In this document: positions 44,095 to 53,533 of the stretch, piece after piece
Numbering within the stretch: the first letter of the stretch is position 1
Layout: each line of letters starts with the position of its first letter
Assembly: GCA_001662425.1 (NCBI GenBank)
Contig: BDDC01000163.1
Location: 729 to 64,728 of the forward strand
Reading direction: 5' to 3'
Source: Chlamydomonas sphaeroides
Taxonomy: Eukaryota; Chlorophyta; Chlorophyceae; Chlamydomonadales; Chlamydomonadaceae
DNA: 64,000 nt
Notes under the pieces: generated by a model
The model's input: only the letters and a program-made list of their open reading frames with translations
Databases searched by the model: none
Told to the model about the DNA's origin: nothing
Translations under genes and position numbers: made by a program

Positions 44095-46432
44095 ATGTCG
44101 CTGCGTGGCAGCCAACGCCTACAGGCGCGACACACCCACCCGCGCTCGGCACGCTCGGTATCGCATCATGTCGCCTGCCCCCATACCACACGACGTGTTG
44201 CGGCAGCGGCATTGCCACCAAAGCAGCAGCGCAACTACGCGGACTTAGAGTTCCACCTAGCAGAGGAAAAGAAAGAGCTCAACCGTATAATCAGCAGCCT
44301 GGGCTTCCCGCAAGCGGTGCTTCCCGGCGACGAGACGGTATGTTCACTAACCCGGCGACTTTGAACGCGACTCACCCCGCCTGCCGCCTGCCCCCGTGCT
44401 TCCCTTGCAGACCAAGAAAACGGTTGACATGCTGCTGCACAGGCTAGAGGCCATCACCCCCCTTCCCGAGCCACTGGCGTGGCAGGAGCAGCCGGGCTCC
44501 TTTCCTCGCGTGGCGCCAGCGCTGCTCGGAGGTGGGTCAGCCGGCCGGGGCTACAGCCTGTCCCTGCCTAATGCCGGGGAGTGCAACTCCAGCCCTCCTG
44601 ATGTTGGTAGAAAGATCGGTCTGTGACCTCTGACCAGCATTCTGCAGGGAATGACAAAGGGCCCCTGCTTTGCCGTGGTGCTGACCGGTGCCTCTTCCTT
44701 TCGCTGCTTTCGCCGCGCCCCGCATGCCGCGTCGGAACCTTCCGCTTCGCCACCGACAGAGTGGGAGCTCGTGTACGCGGTGCGTGCTCTCTTCGCTAAC
44801 TTGCTGTACATCCCTCACGGCGTTCCAGCACCCGCGCCGCAGCATGCGTTAGACCTGCCTGTGCGCCGGTTGCGACGCTGTGCGTTCCCAGTGCGAGCGC
44901 ACGGCCAAGTGCCTTCTCCGGCGTACCCAACGCCGACGGCAGCCCTGACAGGGTGGTCTGACATCATGCTGCCCCTGCCCCCACCGACCCCCAAGTCTAA
45001 CGGCACTGCTGTGACACGGACAGCGCCCGCACAGCTGCTGCTGGCGGCGCAGCAGCTGCCCGGCGTGGGTATCTCCGAGATCACGCAGGCGAGGCAGGGA
45101 CGCCCTTGGGTGGACACTACTTGCACCTGAGAGCAGCGCCCACGGGCCTCGCACCGGCTGCAGCGCAGCACCCCGGCCGAGGCTTGCCTGTGGCGTACCG
45201 CGAGCGCTCCTGGCCCCGTGACCCCGCTTGTGTGTGCTCCCGTGGTCTGTGACCCCAGCTTATGCTCTCTTGTGCCCCGGCCAGGTGCTGTCGCTCAACG
45301 AGACCGGCACCCTGGTGGCTAGCAACAGCGCGGTGTTCGGGTTCGGGCCGTTTGGGTCCTGGAGGTGGGGCGGTGTTGGGTCCCCGCGCCGCGCTGTTGG
45401 GCAGGGCCTGACCGGGGTGGGCTGCATCCGCGGGGTGTTCCTTGGGACACGGGCCGGGCGCTGCGGCTTCTGGAGGTGCGGGGTCCTGGGCGCTGGCCTC
45501 CCGGGGAGGGGCCTGTGCGGCCGCATGGCCTCTCAGCCTTTCAACGCATTGCCTGGCGTCTACACCCACCCCGTGCACCTGCCCTGCAGGGTCGGCATCG
45601 AGGGCATCTGGCGAGACAGCGGAGATGGCAAGACGGCGCGGGTAGGACCGCGGCCAGTTGGGAACCTGCCACTGCCGCCAGGCCCGCCCCACGGCGCGGC
45701 CTGCTGCTTGGCCCCCCAAAGGACCCGCATTCAGCGGTCTGTCGCCCCATGACGTGCCGCCCGCCGCAGGTCCTGTTCGACCAGGTCTCCGTCAAGCCCG
45801 TCAGCGCGCTGGGGCTGCCAGTGCCGGGCTGGCTGCCGCCGGTGGGTGCGAGGCACGTGTACACACGCCTGCTCTCACACGCCTGCTCACGCCGCGGGTG
45901 CGCCTCGGGGCGCGCTACAGCTGACATGGCCCCAGGCCGGAGCACGTTCGCGGCTGTTGTTGTGTAGCTGGCCGCACTCAAAGTTGTGCCTTGCAATCCC
46001 CCGCTGCGCCCGCAGCTCAAGCTGGCCACGGGCGGCAGCACGACGGGCCCTGGGGAGTCGCGGTCAGGGGCCGACTGGGTCACGACCTTCGTCGACAGGT
46101 GGGTCCACAACTCGCCGCGCCGTCACGATGCCGCGATGCCATAACAAGACAAGCGCTACGCTGTGCTGCTGCATCAGCGCGCGCGTTGCACGTCGCATAT
46201 GTCAGGCACTTGCCGCTGGCGCCCGAAATACACGAAGGGATCACGGTAACCGGCGCTCACGCGCCAAGAAACCGGGCCCTAGAAGCAATGTGGTACCCGA
46301 GCGTAGCCGTCTTGGGAGTCATAACCTGACGTGGGCTGCACCGGTTGTGTTGCGCACCCGGCCCTCAGGGACATGCGCATCGGTCGCGGCAAGACGGGCA
46401 ACACGTTCCTGTTCCGCCGCAAGTCCACGTGA
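44095..46432 (+). CDS. Plastid-lipid-associated protein / fibrillin family (PAP_fibrillin domain)
   Basis: Nine exons: 44095-44337, 44411-44531, 44760-44779, 44996-45088, 45285-45364, 45590-45641, 45770-45841, 46016-46098 and 46369-46432. The first about 45 residues (MSLRGSQRLQARHTHPRSAR) look like a plastid transit peptide. The mature part starts at LEFHLAEEKKELNRIISSLG and carries the fibrillin pattern: VDMLLHRLEAITPLPEPL, LLGEWELVYASNGTAVTRTA (formed only by using a 20-nt microexon), LPGVGISEITQVLSLNETGT, GIEGIWRDSGDGKTARVLFD, SGADWVTTFVDRDMRIGRGK, and GNTFLFRRKST at the C-terminus. Fibrillins are structural or lipid-binding proteins of plastoglobules and thylakoids. The subgroup was not determined. 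The intron at 45089-45284 has a GC donor (CAG|GCGAGG). Confidence 0.88.
44760..44779 (+). other. 20-nt microexon of the fibrillin gene
   Basis: Flanked by ACCGACAG and GTGCGT, this exon supplies most of the conserved EWELVYA motif (its first Glu codon is split with the exon before it). Skipping it would shift the frame and delete the fibrillin signature. Confidence 0.8.
45089..45284 (+). other. GC-AG intron of the fibrillin gene
   Basis: The donor is CAG|GCGAGG and the acceptor GGCCAG|GTG. The join gives ISEITQ-VLSLNETG in frame, as family homology expects. Confidence 0.7.
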
Positions 46433-47313
46433 GCCCGGCATGCTGTGATGCGACCCCGGCGTGCAGCACCGGCAGAAGGCCAGCGTGCAGCGGTGCCATC
46501 CACGTCCGGAGACGCGGCGAGTGGCGCGCTTGGACTGTTGCGCGACCTGCAGAGCGTGTGGGTGGCGGCGGCCGCCGATGAGCGGGGAAGAGAGCTGAGA
46601 GATAGGCGAGGCGGCGTGCCGTGGTGTGTAGCGGCGTGCCGTGTTGTGTGTGTTTTGCCCGGCTGTGCGGGCTAGCATCGGGAGAGCCGGTGCTGGGTGT
46701 ACTGGGGGTCAACCAGGCGGGTCATGGTGGTGGTGGTGGTGGGCCAGCATGTTCGCATACCTCCGCGCACGCATTGGCGCGGCGTCTTGTGGCCTGGGCA
46801 AGCGGCTGCGTGTGGCGGCCATTGATGTGGGTCGCGGGCTCCCGCGCCCTGGGCCCTGGGCCCACGCAATAAGCCCCAGTGGCACTCCTCTTGATTCTTC
46901 ACGTCTTGACTTTTCCGTTGCAGTTGTACGGTACTGGAAGGCGGCGTTGGGCGGGCTGGCATGGTGGTCTGTAGACAGGAACACCCGGTGCTGGAGGAGC
47001 GCGTGTGGTGGCTGGCGGCTAGCTCGCGCCGCAGCCGTGAGCCTCGGGCAGTGCTCGAGCCTGGTTACACAATAATACGCCCACTTGCACTCGCCACGTG
47101 GCCACTTGCAGCAGCATGGCGCCAACCCTGTACTGCCCAACAGGGCAACAGCACGAGAGGGGAGATAACAAAGCTGCCCGTCCAACACACGGCACAGCCG
47201 GCCTGTGCCGGCCATCCCTGCTCGGCCTCCAGCGACTCGCTCGGCAGCACCGGCCGTAGACAGCAGCGGCAGCGCCTAACGACCGCGCCATGCTTCCATC
47301 CGGCATCCATCCA
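46433..47313. other. Convergent intergenic region, fibrillin / PRP38A
   Basis: There is 0.88 kb with the 3'UTRs of both genes. A TGTAA signal for PRP38A lies at 47065-47069 (minus). No TGTAA was found for the fibrillin gene on the plus strand. A short GGT/GTG-rich stretch near 46723-46743 encodes nothing recognised. No other feature was seen. Confidence 0.5.
47065..47069 (-). terminator. TGTAA poly(A) signal of the PRP38A gene
   Basis: TGTAA on the minus strand about 245 nt after the stop at 47314. Confidence 0.6.
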
Positions 47314-49710
47314 TCACTTGAGCGGCTTGAGTCCGAGCTTGGCCCGAAGCTTGTTGGCCTGCGGGGCGAGGGGTGGTCGACGCGCGACGATCAATAGTGG
47401 GCAAGCTGTTGCCCACAGGAAGGGCAAGGAGGCACGGACGCGAGCCACGGGCCCAGAGCGTTGGCACGGCGCCAATCCACAGCTGACGGCGCCATGGCAC
47501 CAGCCGCAACTCAAAGCGGAGCCGAGCTACCCGACCAAGCACATCACAGGGCTCACCTCGACAATCTCAGGGTCTTGCTCCACCGCCTTCGCCTTGCCAC
47601 CAGCCCCGGCCTTGCCCTTGGACTCCTTGGCATCGCCCTTCTTGCCCCCCGCCTCGCCGGCCTCCTTGCGCCGCGGCTCCTCCCGCCGCTCGCGCTCCCT
47701 GCTGCGGCTGCGCTCGCGGCCGCCGCGGCGGTCGCGCGAGTCTTCGGATGAGGTGGATGAAGAGGGCGAGCTCGAGCGGGACGTCGAGGGGCTGCCCCGG
47801 CGGTCCCGCCGGTCGCGGTCCCGCCGCTCCCGGCTGCGGCTGCGCCTTGGTTCCCGGTCCCGGTCCCGCCGGTCGCGGCTGCGACTGCGGCTTCGGCGCT
47901 CGCGCCGATCGCGGCTGCGGCTGCGGCTGCGCCGGTCGCGCCGGTCCCTGTCGTAGTCCCTGTCGTAGTCCCTGCAAGCGGAGCAGACCAGGAGCGAGCC
48001 TGTCGAGCGGCACACGAGTAGCGGCGCACTGCCCGCCGGGCTCTGGAGTAGATCCACAGCAGCCCAGCGCTAGCATGGTCAGGCCGCCTCCGCCGAGCAC
48101 AGCAGTCCCGAGCGCCGCAGCCACACCGCAGCCATCGCCCACCTGGAGCGGTAGTCGCGGTCCCGCTCCCGCTCTCGGCTGCGGCTCCGCTCCCGCACAT
48201 AGTCCGCATCCCGACCGCCGCCGCGCCCGCCGCGGTCGTAGTCCCGCTCCCGCTCCCGCTCGCGCTCCCGCTCGCGGTCCCTGTCGCGGTCACGATCATA
48301 CTCGCGCTCGTCGCGCCCGCCGCGCTCGTACTCGCGCTCGCGCTCCCGGATGCGGTCTCGCTCCCGGTCGCGCTCGCTGGCGCGGTCCCGGAACACAGCG
48401 TCAGCGTCGCGTCCGTCGCGCTCGGGGCTGTGGGCAGGAACACACACGGCGGCACGGGTGCAGGGAGTCAAGTCTCAGAGGCACTTGAGCTGCGGCCGCC
48501 ACGGTCCGAGCCCGCGCAGCCACCTCCGCAGTCCCACCTCCCACACGCCCACCTGCGCCGCCGCTCTCGCTCGCGCTCCACCTTGTCCTTGTCCACGTCT
48601 TCGCGGCCCGCCGCCGCCAGCTTGGCCTCGATCTCGGCCGCCTGCTTGGCCGCCTCGCCCGCCTCTAGCTCCAGGATGGCCTCGTCGAACTCCTCGTCAA
48701 GCACCGAGATGCGCGGGTCGAGCTGGTTCAGCTTCTCCAGCGTGTGCCTGGGGGTATGCATGCAGGGTGGCATGATGTTGCCCGGCATGTCGGGATGTGC
48801 GCGGCGCGGTGCGGCGCGGGGAGCAGGCGGCTGGGCGGCAGGCACCCGGGGCTGCAGCGGGGCGCCACGCGGGTCCGGAGGCGGGGCCGCAGCGGCGGGC
48901 GGCGCACCTGGCAGGCACCCGGGGCAGGGCTGTGTCGAACATGAAGTCCTTTCGCAGCATGTCGTCCACCACCTCGTCCACGTGGGCCAGCTTGAAGTGG
49001 CCCTCCGTGGTGCGCAGCCGGATCTGGCGGAAGTGGGGCCGCGGCGGAGGGCGTGCGCGGTGATGTGGGTTGGCGGGCAGGCGGCGCGGCGGGGGGCAGG
49101 CGAGGCGGGGCGCGGGGCGGAGGAGGCTGGGTAGGTGTGCAGGGGGTCGCGGGCTCGGGGCCACACCTTGCGGTAGTCGTTGTAAAGCGGCTCCAGGTAC
49201 TGGTACACCTCCAGGGGCCTCCCTACCAGCCGCATGTAGAAGGCCCCTGCGGTGCGGGTGGGGCAGGGTGAGCATGGGGGCAGAAGGGGCAGCGCGCCTC
49301 GGTGGCCCCCGCAGGCCCCTGTGCAGGCCACCCCACCTAAAAGGCGCACGTATTTGAAGTCCTCGTTCTTTATATACTCGATGATGATCTCCTTGTCCGG
49401 CTGGATTTGGAGCATCTTGAGGATGAGGCAGAGGAAGTCCGAGGGCTTGCGCTGCCCCCCATACGTGCCCCCTATGGATTTCAGCTCCACGGCCACCTCC
49501 AGCAGGGACTCCGCCGTCAGCGCGAAGCATTTTTCCTTCCAGAACTGAGTCGTGTACACCTTCTGTCGCACGATGTATTCGACAAGGTTCTGCGCGGGGA
49601 TGCTGTCGCGTGAGATTGCCCATGCCGACGACTGACAGGCGAACTGCATTGCGAACCTGGGGATTCGTTCCATGGATAGTCTTCGCTTCCTTGTCCGTGC
49701 GGTTCGCCAT
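47314..49710 (-). CDS. PRP38A: Pre-mRNA-splicing factor PRP38A with RS-rich tail
   Basis: The start is the ATG at 49710 (MANRTDKEAKTIHGTNPQ) and the stop is at 47314 (end KLRAKLGLKPLK). The PRP38 domain follows the first exon: NLVEYIVRQKVYTTQFWKEK, CFALTAESLLEVAVELKSIG, QRKPSDFLCLILKMLQIQPD, YIKNEDFKYVRLLG, AFYMRLVGRPLEVYQYLEPL, LAHVDEVVDDMLRKDFMFDT. Then come a coiled-coil Glu-rich linker and long arrays of RD, RE and RS dipeptides (about 48460-48150 and 47970-47570). It is a component of the U4/U6.U5 tri-snRNP/precatalytic spliceosome in the nucleus, needed for spliceosome activation. The domain order and C-terminal motif match plant PRP38. The assignment is secure. Confidence 0.95.
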
Positions 49711-50421
49711 GGTGACAGCGACGCTCGCGCGATGCTAGTCGTCAACAACGCGGCGGCCCCGGGGTGCCGCCCGCACCCCGGGCTGCTCCTATTAAAGCTA
49801 CTACGCTGAAGCAGTGATCAAAAATATGGGCGCTTTGTGAGCAAGTCGCCGGTGAGCGGGCGAAATTGGTGAACAGCAGTCGCTTACAGCGCAGCTACGC
49901 TGGGGCGAGGGCAAGCAGGCGCGTGCGCTGGGTGGGGTGTCACAGACGGCCGTGTGCAACCGGTACGGCGCAGTACAGCACTCAGCACACACGCTCTGCT
50001 CCCTTACTACGGGTGCTCAGAATGCAAAGCTCGTCACATTTGGATTCGTGCCCCGTTCGGAGAGTTCGATGCATGGCATGGGCACTAGAGAAAGGGGCGT
50101 AGATATTGCTGAGAGGCCTTACAGGGCCAAGCACGTACCCTGCGGCGCTGTGCCCGCAACTCGCACGCCGAGCACCCGAGACCGACCATAGTCTCGCCGC
50201 GCGCCGAACGCTCGTGCCGCCCCCTTGCTCGCTAGCATACCGCAGCTACAGCTCCTATGCACACCAAACTTCCAGCCTCGCCACGCCTCCCCTGCAACCT
50301 CGCCTCCAGTGCAACGCACTCACAGCTCGCGCGCAGTCTACTTCTAACACCAAAGCGCGTCACAGCCAGGCCTGCACCTCGCTGCAACCCATCAGTCCAT
50401 CCTCATAACTCCACCAACCGC
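49711..50421. other. Spacer: PRP38A promoter and SET gene 3'UTR
   Basis: There is 0.71 kb between two minus-strand genes. A TGTAA signal at 50119-50123 fits the SET gene. A second TGTAA lies at 49884-49888. The side next to PRP38A is relatively AT-rich (CTATTAAAGCTACTACGCTG region). No coding sequence was recognised. Confidence 0.5.
50119..50123 (-). terminator. TGTAA poly(A) signal of the SET-domain gene
   Basis: TGTAA on the minus strand about 300 nt after the stop at 50422. Confidence 0.6.
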
Positions 50422-52883
50422 TCACAGCTCCGACTTGATGTTGAGCTTGTCGGCCAGGCGGCGCACCTCGTACTGGATGGACGACAGGCGGCGGCCCTCC
50501 AGCTCCTTGAGCAGGTCGTACACGTAGTCCTTGCCTTTGGGCTGCGGCGGCATGACGTCGGGCGTCTCCTTGATGCTCTTGTAGATGGCCGTCAGGCGCT
50601 CCATCTCGGTCTTGAGCTCCTCGGGCGTGCCTAATCAGGGCGGGCAGAGCAAGGCACACGCAGGTGAGTGTAGGTCCAGAGAGGAAGTGCAGCAACTGCT
50701 GTGGCCGGGGACCGGAACGGGCGGGGGGGAAGCAACAGGCGGTGGCGAGCCGGGACCGGAGTCCGCACACGTACCGTCAAAGGGCTCCTCCGAGGGCGGG
50801 GTGTCGTGGCTGTAGTGGCTGTTGGGGTCGTGGTCGCGGTGGTCCACCAGGGACAGGCGGGGAGGGTTCTCCAGGTCCGGCAGGAAGCTGCGGGGAGTCA
50901 GCGGCAGGGGGAAGGGGCACGACGCGGTCAGCGTGATGCCCTTGGCGGCATGAGCGACAAGAGACGAGCAGCAGCACAGGCTCAAACCCCAGTGCCAGGT
51001 GGCGCGGGGGTCCGCCGCTGGCCCGCCCCGTCGTTGCTGCGATGGCAGGGGCGGCCTCCTACCCGCCGCGCTCCGCTCTCACCCGTAGTGGGCAACGGCG
51101 TAGTCATCGCGCAGAGAGCCGTAGCTGTAGCAGACCTCGGTGCCGACGGGCATGTCGTCGCCGGCGATGATGTGCAGATAGTCGGCGGTCTCGTAGGGGG
51201 AAATGAGGATCTGGCAGTTGCGGTCGTGGTTGGCCAGGTCGAAGACGGGGGCCATCAGGAGGCGCCGGCGGCGGGCGGTCGAGACGTAGCGGGTCGACGA
51301 CTGCGAGGCAGAAGCAAGGCAGGGGGTGCAGGCCGAGGGCACGGAGAGGTCAGAGCGGCACCCTGCCCGTTTTACTCCCAGCTGCTCTTGCACCCGCGAT
51401 GATGATGCTTTCGCAGCCGCCCTGCTGCCAGTAAGCTCCATGCCTGGGCCTCCTTCCCCTCCCCCCTCAGCCATGCGCGCAGAGACAGTTGCCCCAGCCG
51501 CCACCACTACCCCAAGCACTTACGATGGCGCAGGCGTACTTGAGGTCGTCCAGGGTCACGGGCGCGTTGCCCACCATCTCCTGGATGGTGTACTCGATGT
51601 CGGGGTTCAGCTCGCCCGCCAGCATCGAGGCCAGGTGCGTCTGCCAGTCGCGCTGGTTCTTCTCCTACACAGCGACGCGCGGCACGGCGTGCACATTCGG
51701 TCAGGAGGCGGACGGCGACGACGGGCACCAGCCAGGCCGTCAGGTGCGGGCCCCGCGGTATTGGTCTCGCATAGGGGTGCTCCCCCGCCCAGAAAGCTGA
51801 AGCGCCAGTCATTTGGCAGGTCGGGGCCCGTGGCGCGGCGCCCGGTACTTTCTTTGCCGGCTGGTGCCGGCAGAACTTATGCCGGGGCTACAGCGCCGAG
51901 CGTCAAGAGTTCCAGACATGTGAACGCACCCAGAAGGAGCTCTTCCACATGGGCGCGTACTTCGAGTCCAGGTTGCAGCTGTTCACCAGCTCGTCGGGCT
52001 TGGGCCACATGTCAACATACGGCTGAAAGCGGCTGCAGGGGGTGGGCAAGGGGTCGCGGCAGGAGCCGGGACGTGGTGGTCGAGATGGGATCGATGTAGG
52101 GAATCGAGGCAGACGGTGCGGGCCGCTAGGGGGGTGCAGCCGGCGGCCGCGCGCGGTGACGACGACAGCTGCGCAGGCTCTGGTTCACCTCTTGTCGCCA
52201 GCCTTCAACTCGCGCAGCACCGAAAGGGTTGGGACCTGCAGAGCAGTGATCATGTAAGCGGGATGGTACCGTATGTCGAGGAGCCTAGGAACAGTGCGGG
52301 CGCGCTCGGGTACTCACCGCGAAGCTATCGTTCAGGCCACCAGCGTTGAGTATGGCAGCGGCGGGGATTGAGGCGATGTACCTGTTGGAGTAGCCGGGAC
52401 ATTTGAGGTTTGGCGGGCCTGGCGGATGCGTCCCGTTTCAAGGCCCTCTGCCCCAGCAGGCTTGAAGGCGCAACACCCCGTGCCCCAGCAAGACGGCCAC
52501 ACAGGGCTCTCAAGCTGCAGCCGCACTATTCCGCACGACGCCGGGAACGTTCACAGCTGAAAGCGCATCATGAAGGCGTCCGAGGCGGAGGGCTTGGGCT
52601 GGGGTTACGGACGCATGCCCAACCCTACGCACTCGTCCTTCTTGATTGCCTTGGTGGTGAACAGGCCACGCACGCCGTTCTGGTTGAGCTTCACCTCGGC
52701 GTGGATCTGCAAACGCAGAAGGCGGTAAGCAGCGAAGAAGACCAAACTTCAAACGCGGCAACAGGTTCTCACCGTTCCGCCGAGCTCCTTCACCCACTTA
52801 AACATTGCATCGATCTTGTCGATCGGCTGCGCTGTTCCGCAGAGCGCGAACAGCAGCAGCGCTGCCGCAAGCCTCGGGACCAT
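50422..52883 (-). CDS. SET-domain protein (lysine-methyltransferase-like) with N-terminal signal peptide
   Basis: The start is the ATG at 52883 and the stop is at 50422 (end EVRRLADKLNIKSEL). MVPRLAAALLLFALCGTAQP is a textbook signal peptide. The SET fold is of the Rubisco-LSMT/SETD3-like class: AEVKLNQNGVRGLFTTKAIK, KKDEYIASIPAAAILN, a mid-region with YVDMWPKPDELVNSCNLDSK, FDLANHDRNCQILISPYETA (the NH motif), and GTEVCYSYGSLRDDYAVAHY (the conserved Tyr region). A C-terminal helical domain follows (ELKTEMERLTAIYKSIKETP; DYVYDLLKELEGRRLSSIQ), as in the substrate-binding domain of that class. It would methylate lysine or histidine of a protein using SAM. The secretory N-terminus is unusual and could instead be part of a multipartite targeting signal. 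The substrate is unknown. Confidence 0.85.
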
Positions 52884-53533
52884 GATGATCCGCGAGCTGT
52901 GTTGCTATATGTGTGTTCCCGACTTTACGGGTGCCCCCTAAACGAGGTATGTATGCTATATGGTTGTGTGTTGGGTGTTAGCCGCGGCCGCGCACGCGCA
53001 TGCGCGATAACCCGTGCCCGACCTGCCTAACTCGTAATTCAACGCTCAGGCCGCCTTGTTGTACGCTGCAGCAGGCAGTTCTTCTTACACGTCCACGTAT
53101 GTAGGGCAGTAGTTATCGCCGACCAACCGTCCTCCTCTTCACCTTTCCCCGCCCCCAGTGACGAGTCTCCCCAGCCCGGGAAGGTTGCGCAAGAACTATG
53201 AGAGCATCGTGACACGGTATTACAGTTGAGTGTGCGACCATCCGGATTCCCGAGTACTGTGGCAGCGCCTACCATCCACGACGCTTCAGACACAGCCCCG
53301 ACCGGCTCACTCCTAGGTCCTCCAGCGTCAGGCGACGCGCCAGCAGTCTATGCAGCCGCATGAGCAGCTCTACTCATGGCACGACGTAGCCCGAGGCCAG
53401 CCATGCACACAAGGTTCGGCCGTTGGGCCGCGGCAAGTTCGCCCATAAATGGCCCGCCCCCAACCCCCTCCGCATAACCCACCATCCCTCCAACCCAGCG
53501 AACGACTAGCGCCCGCCGCTAGTATATCGGCGC
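52884..53533. other. Spacer: SET gene promoter and GLG1 3'UTR
   Basis: There is 0.65 kb between two minus-strand genes. TGTAA signals for GLG1 lie at 53220-53224 and 53095-53099 (minus). The 100 bp upstream of the SET ATG are comparatively AT-rich. No coding sequence was recognised. Confidence 0.5.
53220..53224 (-). terminator. TGTAA poly(A) signal of the GLG1 gene
   Basis: TGTAA on the minus strand about 310 nt after the stop at 53534; a second copy is at 53095-53099. Confidence 0.55.

Noticed and set aside
46709..47215. Minus-strand frame with a poly-His run
   Set aside because: The His run is a GTG/GGT simple repeat in the convergent 3'UTR zone; it has no start context or conserved motif.
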